64,000 bases of DNA from Adineta ricciae (lineage: Eukaryota; Rotifera; Eurotatoria; Adinetida; Adinetidae). Numbering within the stretch: position 1 is the stretch's first letter; each line of letters opens with the position of its first letter. The position numbers and the translations under genes were made by a program. Below, piece after piece: positions 11,134 through 21,442 of the stretch. The stretch lies in contig CAJNOJ010000064.1 in assembly GCA_905250025.1 (NCBI GenBank), positions 372,001 through 436,000 on the forward strand. The letters are read 5' to 3'. The notes beneath the pieces were generated by a model. That model did not search any database. It saw only the letters and a list, made by a program, of their open reading frames with translations, and was not told the origin of the DNA.

Positions 11134-12163
11134 TTGTATGTTTATTTACATCACTCCATGGCTACACTGCTAACAATTCAAATCCTATCTGTACTCGCAA
11201 CTGTGCTCACTAATCTTATCGCGATATTAACATTCACAACTGACTATTGGACAATTATTGTTTACGATCTCGTGAAATTACATTCCTATACGAAATGGAT
11301 GGTTATGGAAGAGTCGAATCATAGTAATATCTACATCATAAATAATACGAATGAAACGCCAATTTTACCCAGTAGTAATTTTCCTTTGTCGAGCATTGTG
11401 TTTGGTTTTGAAGATAATTTAGTTTTGTACAAAACACACAAAGGCATTTTTCGTCAATGCAATTATTTGACTAATGACATACGTTCTTATTTAAATATAC
11501 CGAAATGTCGAACGTTGAAAGTGGCCCATAATCAATACAGCGATCGTATTCATGGAATGATCAATCCTGGACGAGAATTTATGCGTAAATATGTGAAATG
11601 TTTTTACTTTTGTGTAGCTTCAACGAAGAATACGTGAGTTGAGAGATTGACGGAGGTGCTCGATCGGATAGAATTCATTTTCTACGTATGAATAAAGTTC
11701 CGCTAGATGTTTGATGGTTCTTTTAGGCTTACACAACATTGTTGCTTCATGTGCGATTCTGATCATTCTTCTCCTTATCGTTTGTACACTAGTCGGAATT
11801 ATTGTCGGCATTCTGAATAGTCAAGTTCTTGCCACGATGACTGTCGGAATTATCTATCTTGTTTCTAGTAAGTCTTTTTTTGTTGTAAATATTTCAGATC
11901 GGAAAGCAAAAGCCTTCTTGTTTTGACTTTCAGCAATGTTTAGTCTATTTATTGTTACGATTATGTTAACAATACTACGCGGTGAACGGAAACAGTCGCA
12001 TTGTTTAGCATTAGAAATCTTAACCGATCAATTGTGTTCATCTCGTACAATCAAACTTTCATATTCGTTCGTGTTTGGATGCATACTTGTTGTTCTTTCA
12101 TTTACCACGTCGGCTCTATGGCTGTCCTTACAAGAAAAACAACGCAAATTCGTACAACATTAA
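11134..12163 (+). CDS. claudin/PMP22-like four-transmembrane protein
   Basis: Predicted exons 11134..11584, 11727..11867 and 11934..12163 give 273 residues; a second ATG at 11158 (MATLL) may be the true start. TM1 is followed by a long first extracellular loop with TDYWT, then KGIFRQCN and a second Cys (IPKC), which resembles the W...GLWxxC...C signature of claudins and PMP22/EMP proteins. TM2 (VASCAILIILLLIVCTLVG), TM3 and TM4 come from the next two exons, and the tail is short and charged. The first loop is longer than in typical claudins and carries several N-x-S/T sites. The first intron (142 nt) is longer than its neighbours, but the frame across it (REFMR-LHNIV) is clean. A likely role is cell junction or membrane organisation, by family analogy only. 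Confidence 0.65.
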
Positions 12164-12201
12164 AGTAAAAAAACAAAAACAATAGCTAATATTGAAATTC
12201 T

Positions 12202-12465
12202 TCAAAACAAGCGTGTTCGTCGGATGCCGCTATATGGATTTGTTCGTCGATTTCGATTTTTGTAATCATAATCGGCATCTTCTAATGTGATACATCGACT
12301 GAGGATAAACGCAATCAGAAACGTGAATAGAACAAAACCAGTAAAAAACATGTACCAAGATCGTTCATCGAATATGTCGTTGAATGATGGCAAAAGTTGA
12401 GAAAAGTGTTCGATAATCTCGCGTTGAGTATCCAGACGACGTCGAGAATTTTTCAATAAGACCAT
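12202..12465 (-). CDS. small single-pass membrane protein, family not recognised
   Basis: An 87-residue frame starting at the ATG at 12465. It has a basic N-terminus, an amphipathic stretch with REIIEHFSQLLPSF, one clear transmembrane segment near residues 37-57 (FFTGFVLFTFLIAFILS) and a basic, tyrosine-containing tail (DYDYKNRNRR). No homologous family comes to mind. It is convergent with the claudin-like gene, whose stop lies 39 nt away. The reading frame continues upstream without an ATG to about 12507. Composition and a coherent membrane-protein layout favour a real gene, but a chance frame is possible. Confidence 0.5.
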   Translation of the reverse strand: MVLLKNSRRRLDTQREIIEHFSQLLPSFNDIFDERSWYMFFTGFVLFTFLIAFILSRCITLEDADYDYKNRNRRTNPYSGIRRTRLF

Positions 12466-13582
12466 TTTCAATGTGCACGAATAACAAATGTTACGTAGTT
12501 TTCTCAAAGTGCGTAGTTAGTTCAATCACCATCGATGATGAATGTGGAAGGGAAAAAGAAGAAGCATGTGGTTGCTATTCGCAAAGAATGCTGACGTCTC
12601 GGCAACATCCTCGTCGTTTTTTTTTTCATCGTTCTGCGCATGAACGACGTGTAGACAGAAGAAAGACTGAACTTTTTTCTCCTTCGTTCTTTTTTTTTTG
12701 TAAAGGCGCTTGTTTTCCTTCGTGATGTTTAGTATAGAATACGACATTTCTTGCGTTCAGCCAACGTAAGAATCCTGAAGTATAGCATAACCTTGCTCTT
12801 GCGGAATCGATTTTTTCTGCCTTTTCTTTTATCTATTTTTATTATCTGTTAGCCTTGTCTTATTGATAAACGTAAAAAAAATAAAAATTAAGCAAGGTTT
12901 TCTCTGACAAAACAGACGCTTTCTCTCTCTCAAGTGCATATCATTAAGTCGAACACAACAACTAGACAGTGTGGCTTATCTTCAGTAACTTGATATACAC
13001 ATATTTAAAGTCAATTATGTAAAATTGAATCCTTGGGGATATGTATATATATATGAAAAGGTAAAAGGTATAATTCAATCAGAAGATTTTCCGTTGACTT
13101 CGCTTATTCTTACTGTGTGAATGACCTTTCTTTTTTTGCTTTTATCAACTCGCTGGTTTGTTTCAACATATCCTCAATACACGATGTAAGTACATGTTTA
13201 CTTAGACTGTGAAATGTGAAGAAAGAGGAGGATATGTATCGTCCAGACTAATGGGCATAAAGACGTAGAGTAGAGATTCGTTTTACAATGAACATGTTCT
13301 TTTGTTTGCTTTCTCTTTGTCTGAGTAGGATGTGTCTGTTTTCTTTCGAAATGATTGATTAACAAGGTTATGCATCGGATGAATGATGAGGACAATATTT
13401 AGTTTTTAACTTGCTTCTTTGATTAACTGATGAAGGTGAAGAGTTTTCACCTTGTTGAAATCTTAAGTTTTTCAGTTTGCTTCGTTCAATGTCTAATCGA
13501 TACTTCATGAGAATTGCATGACTAATTTTTTTTTCTTCCAGCAGACAGACGGACAGACGCTATTGTTTATCTTATCTTTCAG
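12466..13582. other. intergenic
   Basis: About 1.1 kb between divergent genes. The short frames are T- or K-rich and unconvincing. Just before the next start codon is a pyrimidine tract ending in TTTCAG directly against the ATG at 13583, which looks like a splice acceptor (see findings). Confidence 0.4.
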
Positions 13583-14488
13583 ATGTCAATTAAAATGAGT
13601 AATCCTGCACAGTTTGATATTGCCACAGCTGCACTTGAACATCTGGAATTACTCAATCGCTCGAATCAAAACCCTCTGGAAATCGCAGCACAATTTCGCA
13701 CGTTACTTCGTTCGAAGAAACCGCATTCATCCAACGCTGAATATACTTACACAGATTATATTACCGCAGATGCAACCATTCGAAGACAAGGTTGTGCACA
13801 CAACTTGTCTAATCAACATAGATCGAAATCCTTAGGTAAAATTCAATACAAACTAAACGAAGATCAAGCTATAGGCGAATCCTTGTCTTCCAAATGTCAC
13901 AATAGTACGAATTCAGTCGAAGATATGTGTATCGACTCAGGTATTGCATCGACGACGTCTAGTAATTATTCCACTGTTCCGCCGATAGTCACCGTGAAGA
14001 ATAATTTCAATCGTCTTCAATATCCAACCATTAATTGGAGACAATTACGTGAAAAACAAACGGAACAGCGACTGAATAGAGTCAAACAATTCATTTCTAC
14101 GAAATTTCACGTGCCCGGCATCGAACCAACAAACTTGTCCTTAAGTTCGTTAACCACTGTCACTGATAAACTCGATTCGTCTCTCTATTCCAATCGATTT
14201 CGATCGCGAAAAACTCACGAGGACAATTCCATCCCACGCAGTCGATCTGATTCATCGTCAAATTCCATTCGTACCCCATCGATTTCGCCGACGAGTTGTA
14301 CTCGACCAACGTACACAATCACGCGTTTAGATGGTTCATCGCTCAATGATAACAACGAAGATATATTTGTACCTATTGCTGATTGTAATTTAATTATTAA
14401 ACATCGAGCAAATGGTCGAATGAAAAGATTGTCTCATTATGAAACCAAACGTTTTCGTGATAATCTTGAAGAGACAATTTACATTTAA
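13583..14488 (+). CDS. unknown disordered protein, 301 residues
   Basis: One uninterrupted 301-codon frame, so likely a single coding exon. I do not recognise a family. An N-terminal helical part (AALEHLELLNRSNQNPLEIA, about residues 10-29) is followed by a Ser/Asn/Arg-rich middle with phosphorylation-like SRSDSSSNS stretches. A more ordered C-terminus contains ITRLDGSS and FVPIADCNLIIKH, then a basic end LSHYETKRFRD. The start is a choice between 13583 and the ATG four codons later (13595); the first directly follows an acceptor-like TTTCAG. No signal peptide or membrane segment is visible. It could be a cytoskeletal or regulatory protein, but nothing supports a specific role. Confidence 0.6.
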   Translation: MSIKMSNPAQFDIATAALEHLELLNRSNQNPLEIAAQFRTLLRSKKPHSSNAEYTYTDYITADATIRRQGCAHNLSNQHRSKSLGKIQYKLNEDQAIGESLSSKCHNSTNSVEDMCIDSGIASTTSSNYSTVPPIVTVKNNFNRLQYPTINWRQLREKQTEQRLNRVKQFISTKFHVPGIEPTNLSLSSLTTVTDKLDSSLYSNRFRSRKTHEDNSIPRSRSDSSSNSIRTPSISPTSCTRPTYTITRLDGSSLNDNNEDIFVPIADCNLIIKHRANGRMKRLSHYETKRFRDNLEETIYI

Positions 14489-14788
14489 CTTTCTTGTGTC
14501 GACAATTTCGTGCTTTTTTCCTACATATTTTTATTTCAAGTTGACTAATCGATCGTGCTAAAGAAATTGTAATTCTTGCTGATCTCTTCAAATATATCCT
14601 CCTTTATGTTGCATTAAATATGAAAAAAAAAGATACAGAGAATAAGAGACTTGTTGAAAGAAATTCGTAACAATAGAAAAGAAAACAATGAAAGATCTTG
14701 GAAATGAGTATGGAAAACGAATAAATATAGAAACGAGATGCTATGAATACATGATGGTCACAGGGTGAGTCTACTAGTATGTTTGTGA

Positions 14789-17700
14789 TTATTCAACGAT
14801 AACCAATTCTTCACCTTCTTGCAATGGCCGTTCGGTTAATTCGTCGCGTATGACTTTCATTAGTACATCGTCTTCCAGTTCGCCTTGTTCATTCTGATCA
14901 TTGCTGGACTTGCGTTTATGCGGTTGGATGGAGTGAGTGCGTTCCCGAACGATATATGTAGGCTCTTCGACTGGAACTAAACTCTCGAACCGTAATGGTC
15001 GTCGTTGACTGCCATTCTCACTGCTTATCCGACTTGATGGAGATGCCACTTTGGCTGGCGATAGGCGTCGTACACTTGTTCGATGTGATGATAGGCTCTC
15101 GGTGACACTTCCGTGTTGACTATCATTTTCATCATTTAGTTCGCGTCGTTTCTTCTGTGGATGGTTGAACGATCTATTGACCGGCGTAACGTCACGTTCA
15201 TGCGATCGATTGACAATTTCTACGATTTCGTGTTCTTCATGTTGCGGAAAGCGCACTCGTTGTTTCGAATTGGATGATGCTTGGGAGACAACTTCGACCA
15301 GACGACGGTTTGTGGGTGAATGAGTAGTAACTCCTACAGGTCGACGGGCAGACGGTGGTTGAGAAAGTATTTCAGCTGGGCGACGAGCAGAAGGAACTTG
15401 ATGCATCGGCGGTGTACGATACGACGAAACATCGACAGGCCGACGAGTTGGTGCAAATGGAATAATTTCTGTCATGGAAATAGGCGATGAATGAGTCGAT
15501 TTGCTTGGATATCGAAGAGTTCGTTTCGATAGATGAGCATTTTCAGTAAGCTAAATTACAAATATAAATGAGCGTTTCGACCGAAATCCTTGTAGTGCAT
15601 CATCATTTGTTCTCGGGACGTTTGACTCAGCCGATTTTCTTGACGTCACAATCGCCTCTCGCCTTTTGCCTCTTTATTTTCAATTCACTCTTTGATCGCT
15701 AAGTAAACATTCACCCGTTCTCCTTACCACCCATTTCTAACGCATGAGTTTAGAAACATAAGAAAAGCATTTCGTTGCTCGTTAACTGAAAGGCAATAAT
15801 TTCGCATCTATTCCTCCCGCTATTGCGAAGGATTAAATTAAACTGTCCGCAATGCACTTTGTATTCGAGAAAACAACTCTCATGTGATGTCATACACGAC
15901 TTACTCGAGATGTTTTCGAGTCTTCAGTTGGTGAACGAGTCTCCGATGACATTCGAATTGTGGCTTCGGATATGATTTTTCTATTTCTCGCTTCTACCTG
16001 TTGAGCATATTCCTTTGCTTTGTTCGCTTTCTCTAACTAAAATTACAAATAAATGTTCGAGAATGAAAAAGAGAGAACAAGTTACTGACTTTTTCTTTGT
16101 ATGTGATATTCTCTGAATCGAAACCAAGATGACCTGTACCGAATCCGCAATTCTTCTTGAACCGGTCATAGTCTCGAAGAGTATACTGTTGAAAATCTTT
16201 CGGCTTTCGCGACTGATGCATTTGAGCTAAATATGAATCTAAATATATCGCAGATCGAATCAATCGCTTTCATGGTGAAAGAACTGTGCGTCTTCTACCT
16301 TCCTCCAGTCCTCGAGCACTGTAACTATACGTTTCTTTCGTATGGTTTCTGGAACTATATCCCGAGTAACCAAGTCCTGTTGATCGAGAACTAAATGTTC
16401 CAGTTAATGAACTAGTGTTTGTCGTCACTGAGGGCGGATGTCGTTGGGATGAATGAGTCGGTGGTAAGTTCTAGGCGAAGGAATTGAATAAGTGAAATCT
16501 TCTATTCGAATCGATCTTACTTGATGGATACTACGCTCCATCTTCCGAATATGTCGATCGAGTACATCTGTTGCCGACCAATTTAATTGCTCTGAATTGG
16601 AATGATCTGTGAACTGTTGTTGTGCATGTTCGTGTTGTTGTGAAGCATTCTGTGGATCAAGGAGACGTAGATTGATATCAACAGAGAGATTCTCTCGATT
16701 ATGATTCATGTCGCCATCTAAAGCAAAGCAGAAAATCGAAGGTTACGAAACAATTTCAAAGATATTTACCAATCGGAATCTCAACGATAGTTGGTATTGA
16801 ACTGATTTGCCCTTGGTTACCTGTATTCAAATTGATTGTTAATGGTAGAGTCGACTGAGATGAAGAGCTTTGATCATATTCAGTGTCGTTTCCGCTGTGT
16901 AGACCTTTTCGTTTTGCGTAAATGTTTTGATATTTTTTATCGGGTATACGATGAAAATAGTTTTCTTTGTTCTTGATCATTCCAATATTCCTTTCGATAT
17001 AATTCGGCGGATTCGAATCGATCGGACGATGAGAAAGATTTTGCGGCGATTGAGATGATCTTTTACCAGCGTAAGTTGTCGATGTGGAATTTGCACCTGT
17101 CGTTCCTTTGCCTCGAGCAGGAACTTCACGTTTCTTGATATTTTTGTCTGACACCTTCGCAGTTGTTTGTTGCAATTTATTCCACATCACTTTCAATAGA
17201 CGAAGTTCGAGCAACCAAAATAGAGGAGTTGAAGTCCTTACCTTGTCTCTTCTGGTCTTTATTTCCGTTTTGCGGCAAATTGTTACCATCCTCAGTGTGG
17301 ATCAATTGATTGTCGTTGGTAAGTTTTGAATCAGATAAAACATTTGCATGATTGATGAATGGATTAGTGTGTTGTTCTCGGAATGACGGAGGTCCTGGTG
17401 AAACATCGTTCTGTCCAAGTAATTGATGATCACGATCGTACTGATCGAAGTAGAAATCTTCATTTTCAGCGTTCGATGAAGACATAAACATATCCGTGCT
17501 GCCCATTTGATGTTGACCTAATAAATCGAAAATATCACTCGAGTTTTGTATTCAAATGTATGCATCTTATCCGATGTTTATTTGGCTTCAAAATGATTGT
17601 GATAGTAGTAAATGGTTTTTATGATTCTTTCTTCTATATTGAAAAATATTATTTTTACATATGCGAGAAACCATATGAAGTCAATTGTTGCATGTGCTCT

Positions 17701-18262
17701 GCTACTCTAATGGGCATGATTTACATACGAAAATGATTCGCCTTAGAAACTGTATAAATTTAGAAATTGACGAAACTTTACCATGATTGGCTTGAGGTTG
17801 GTACGGCATCGAAGTTCGCTGATTGACAGGAGGAGCATTGGATGACGTTGATTGTTGAGGATAGGACATCGCATCGAGTTCGGCAAATAGAGGATCCATC
17901 AGTGCACCTTGTTGAGCTTCGTTTCTATAATGAAAGCAATGTATGTATACGAAAACCGAATTATTGTTTTCACAACTGGTTTACTTTGGTGTAGCTACTG
18001 AAGGGTGGGATGAATGAGAATGATGATCATGCGTTGGTTGAACGCTGTAAGGACTCTTCACTGTGCTTGTCTGCACCGATGGTGTCTTGCTAGTTGAGTG
18101 CGACGATTGGCCTGTTAAGCGACTTGAAGCATATCGATACATTGGCTCCTCTTCCTTGTTATCATAACCATTTGCATTAGAATAATCTGCTGGTACATAT
18201 AGGCCGTGCCCATTTTGAGCTGCCGGCTGCTGGGAGTATGAAGACTGTGTGTCAAATAGCAT
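14789..18262 (-). CDS. JHY-like (C11orf63 family) disordered protein
   Basis: Nine predicted exons: complement(14789..15550, 15905..16036, 16090..16238, 16299..16470, 16521..16717, 16770..17189, 17242..17517, 17782..17924, 17985..18262), 842 residues. All junctions keep frame; most introns are 50-60 nt, with two longer ones (264 and 354 nt). The N-terminal two thirds are Ser/Gln/His-rich and disordered. The conserved part is near residues 500-570: FQQYTLRDYDRFKK, GFGTGHLGFD and then AKEYAQQVEARNRK. I associate this YTLRDY/LG.LG/EYA..V..RN pattern with JHY, a vertebrate protein linked to ciliated ependyma. The C-terminus has four repeats of the form S.RRPV/AE (near residues 600-650). The junction at 16037-16089 is ambiguous (GTCAGT or GTAACT donor, both in frame). 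The start at 18262 is the first ATG; further 5' coding exons are possible. Confidence 0.6.
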
Positions 18263-18806
18263 TGTCTTACAGGTAGCGACGATTAATTTCTTCTTTCGTA
18301 CATAGTCTAAAACAACCGGTGAAATTATACGTACGTCAACATCATTCTTTCTTTTCGTTGATTTCTATGACGACAACTCTTTATTTCATAATTGAAAACG
18401 AAAAGCCAACGAATATAGATGGCAGAGAAATTTCTATTCGAGCGACTAGAATGCGAACGTATTATTGATTCTGAAAAAAGTACAACCGTCTTGACTTCTT
18501 ATCTCCCGGAGTACGAGAATTGACCAGCGACATATTGCGCCAGCAATGTCAAAAAGTCCGTATTCAATAGGATTTCCATAGTGCATAATGGTGACAATTG
18601 ACAATTTTGTTGTTAGCGACCTTGAATTATGTTTATAGAAAAATATTATAAAAAGGCGAAAATAGTTAGCTGTAAGCAAAAAAAACCATTGCCTTCGTTT
18701 CTTGACCGTATGACGGCATTCTATTCATTTTTTCGCACTATTTTTCAGGAGTGACTTACTTTTCAGTGTTTCATCAATTACGACATTAACAATTCCAAAA
18801 AAAGAA
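18263..18806. other. upstream flank of the JHY-like gene
   Basis: About 540 nt with no convincing coding frame. It probably contains 5' untranslated sequence and promoter of the JHY-like gene. Confidence 0.35.
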
Positions 18807-19034
18807 TCAACGGCGATGGTCGGATGTAGGAGCACTCCGATCAGAGGGCAATGTCAAACCTGATTTTATTAGTCCTCCAAGTGTTCTACGAGATATTCGG
18901 TAGGAAGGTCTGTTTATCAATGACGCTCGGTTTGTGTTGTTCTTCATCATTGCACGAAACTTAAAAGGTGTCAACGTACGACAGTTTTGGATATGATTAG
19001 TTAATGAACGAAAGTCCGACGTCGAGGAAGTCAT
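18807..19034 (-). CDS. possible small basic protein, 75 residues
   Basis: An ATG-started 75-codon frame rich in Ser, Thr, Arg and Asn (MTSSTSDFRSLTNHIQ at the start, SAPTSDHRR at the end). There is no membrane segment and no family that I recognise. Codon choice looks like the neighbouring genes, which is the only support. It lies in the same orientation as the JHY-like gene, about 540 nt upstream, so it might be an unlinked upstream exon or a small independent gene. Confidence 0.3.
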   Translation of the reverse strand: MTSSTSDFRSLTNHIQNCRTLTPFKFRAMMKNNTNRASLINRPSYRISRRTLGGLIKSGLTLPSDRSAPTSDHRR

Positions 19035-19541
19035 CGGTTCCGTTAGAGAACATGATTGCTGAAAGATGTTCTACGGCAAGAGCATCTCAGATGTATTTTT
19101 CTTCTATTCAGCATTAAAATAAGAAGTTTATAGCCGGTTCGCTTTTTTAATATTGAAAATTTTATATACTTGAAATTACAAAAATGTCTTCTTGCAATGA
19201 CGTCGTCATCATCAACATTGCCATATACGATAAACAAACAAAATTCGAACAGGTTTTTCAAGCGTCTATATGCAGTGACGTGTAGAATCAAACAAGCTTT
19301 TCTTTTTTTCTTTCTTCGTTTATTCTTCCGAAGTTTTTTCTTTTCTCTTCAACTTCTTCTTCTCCTCTTGAGAGAAATATAAATCAACATCATAGAGATG
19401 TTGATGGCATCTCAGCCAACGTCGACCACTATTCAAACATTACCTTCAGATCAGTCGTACGAACAGAAATAGCAACAAGAATTTGAAGGTATAATAAACA
19501 GTTGAATTCTTCAATCCTAAAAAGACAAAATCGGCAATTCC
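19035..19541. other. intergenic between divergent frames
   Basis: About 500 nt, including a T/C-rich tract at roughly 19297-19370. No gene is recognised. It should contain the promoter of the DUF3504-type gene. Confidence 0.35.
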
Positions 19542-21104
19542 ATGGATTATGATGATGATATCAATAACAATCATGCTAAACTAGCCGGCAGTGATACGGA
19601 TGCTCAAGGGTTATCTGAACAGCCGATTTTAACCTTATCCAATCGTCGAACGACGCGTCGAATCATGGGTGGTACACATGAATCAATGTCTTCGGCGAGT
19701 CTAAACGAGCCCGATCCAAACGTCTTCCTCATCTCTTCTGATACCAACTCGCATAATACGATACGGAAAACGAAACATGATGTTAAACGTTTTGTTATGT
19801 ACATAGATGAACAATTCGGTGAACAAATATCTTTACATACGATAGCAGCGGATGTGCTTTGTAATTACCTGAAACATTACTTTGAAAATACGAAGAAATT
19901 CGATGGAACGCAGTATGAACCAGATACATTGAGAAGTTTTCTTTTGAGCATTGAACGTTATTTAAAAAGTAAAAACTATCCGTATAACCTGATGGAATCG
20001 CCATTTTTTCAACCGTGTCGGCAAGTAATTATGAATAAACGAGAAGAATGGAAACGTTTGGGTGGAATGAATCAAACCAAAGCACCCGTATTTGCATCGA
20101 TCAATACTCAAAGTTTGACCGTATTCGATCGAACAAAGCCCGACGGGTTATTACTTGAAATGTATGTTCATATAACAAAATTATGTCAGTTATCCGTTAC
20201 ACAATTGCTCTGGGGTGATATTTTATTAGTTGAGGAACAATATCTTATTTATCAACAAGATAAAATCGAAAATCCGTCATTTAGGTACGCCTTTCTGTAA
20301 TTATTTTAGTATAACAAAATGAATTTGTCTCTTCTCTAGACTTTATGCTACACCACATCAATTATCAACGTGTCCAGTGCAAGCCTATCGCCTTTATGCA
20401 ACTCACCGGCCACCTCAATGCAATACGCCGCAATCGCCGTTCTTTCTCACTCCACGCTCGACGAATGCTCATCATGTTTGGTAATACTAATCGGGAAAAT
20501 CTTCTCCATCATCCCAATTCTCTCTTTTAGGTATAAAACAACAGCAGTCGGTAAAAATCTTGAACAGATACTTCAAAAAGCTATCCAACATGCCAATATT
20601 CTGAAACAAACTTCGTCATCCTCATCCTCATCATCACCAAACGTGATCAAACCACCATCAACGTCAAGTCCCAATGGGAAACGAACCGAACCGCCGACCA
20701 ATTTCTTTCCACTAGCAAAACGAATCTCATCTTCCGTCCAACCATTGAATCTCTCAGTTGCTTCCAATATCGAAGAAGACAGTGGCACCTCGTCATCCTC
20801 TCCGACCAACTCATTCTCACATGAACTAATACCAGTTGATACTTGTAAATCTACTCCCATCTGGGATGAGAGTGTCACGGATATCTTATTAACCGTCGCT
20901 AAACAACGTGATACTCGAACGGCAAAGATCAATACGCTTCGAGCGTACCTCGAGGAAAAATTAGGCTTCGTCGAATTCTTATGTCTCTATCGTGGTTTTA
21001 AATCTGAACCAAAATTAACATTTCATCAAACACCATGGGAACATTATCAACGTTTTTTACCTGTTCTTTTTACATTACTTACACTTGACAATACAACAGT
21101 TTGA
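19542..21104 (+). CDS. Crypton-derived DUF3504-type domain protein (KIAA1958/QRICH1/ZMYM-like)
   Basis: Exons 19542..20284, 20340..20480 and 20531..21104 give 485 residues with clean frames across 55- and 50-nt introns. Residues about 80-160 contain LCNYLKHYFENTKKFDGTQY, EPDTLRSFLLSIERYL and a KREEWKR-type end. This matches the N-terminal half of the tyrosine-recombinase-derived domain found in QRICH1, KIAA1958 and ZMYM2-4. The second half follows after the first intron: CPVQAYRLYATHRPP, a proline-rich piece, and VWYKTTAVGKNLEQILQ near residue 300, the usual closing motif. In vertebrates this domain descends from Crypton transposons and is no longer catalytic; I see no convincing catalytic set here. 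A Ser-rich linker leads to a C-terminal region with LRAYLEEKLGFVEFLCLYRG that I do not recognise. Likely nuclear. Confidence 0.75.
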
Positions 21105-21442
21105 TCAATGTCATTCTTTTCCTCTTCGTTTTTTTTCCTCCTAAATCACAAATCTTCAAGGTCATACATTTTGTTTGTACATCTTGAACGTGTTATAAAC
21201 AAGAAAGATATGTTAAATATACGTATATAACATAAATGAATTTTTCTTTATGATGGACATACAATCAAAAGATAGAATAATACAAAAATTCATTGAGACT
21301 CTACTCGGCATCGATAGAAAGCTGCTTCACAACATATTCGATTAGCATATCCACTAACGATAAGTTAGCTTTATTGGTTTTTCTTTGTGTAATAGAACTA
21401 GACTTATAACGAAGTTTATATAACAGACCATCACTGTACAAA
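21105..21442. other. convergent 3' ends
   Basis: About 340 nt between the stop codons of two convergent genes, AT-rich with several AATAAA/AATACA-like strings. Probably 3' untranslated sequence of both. Confidence 0.45.

Noticed and set aside
11585..11726. Extra 16-nt exon between two GT-AG pairs in the claudin-like gene
   Set aside because: It shifts the reading frame of the TM2 exon; skipping it as one 142-nt intron gives REFMR-LHNIV in frame.
17177..17289. Readthrough protein frames across the RIM-like basic segment at this site of the JHY-like gene
   Set aside because: The segment 17190-17241 is a 52-nt GT-AG intron; removing it gives a consistent frame (KRQ-VMWNKLQ), so the readthrough residues are not protein.
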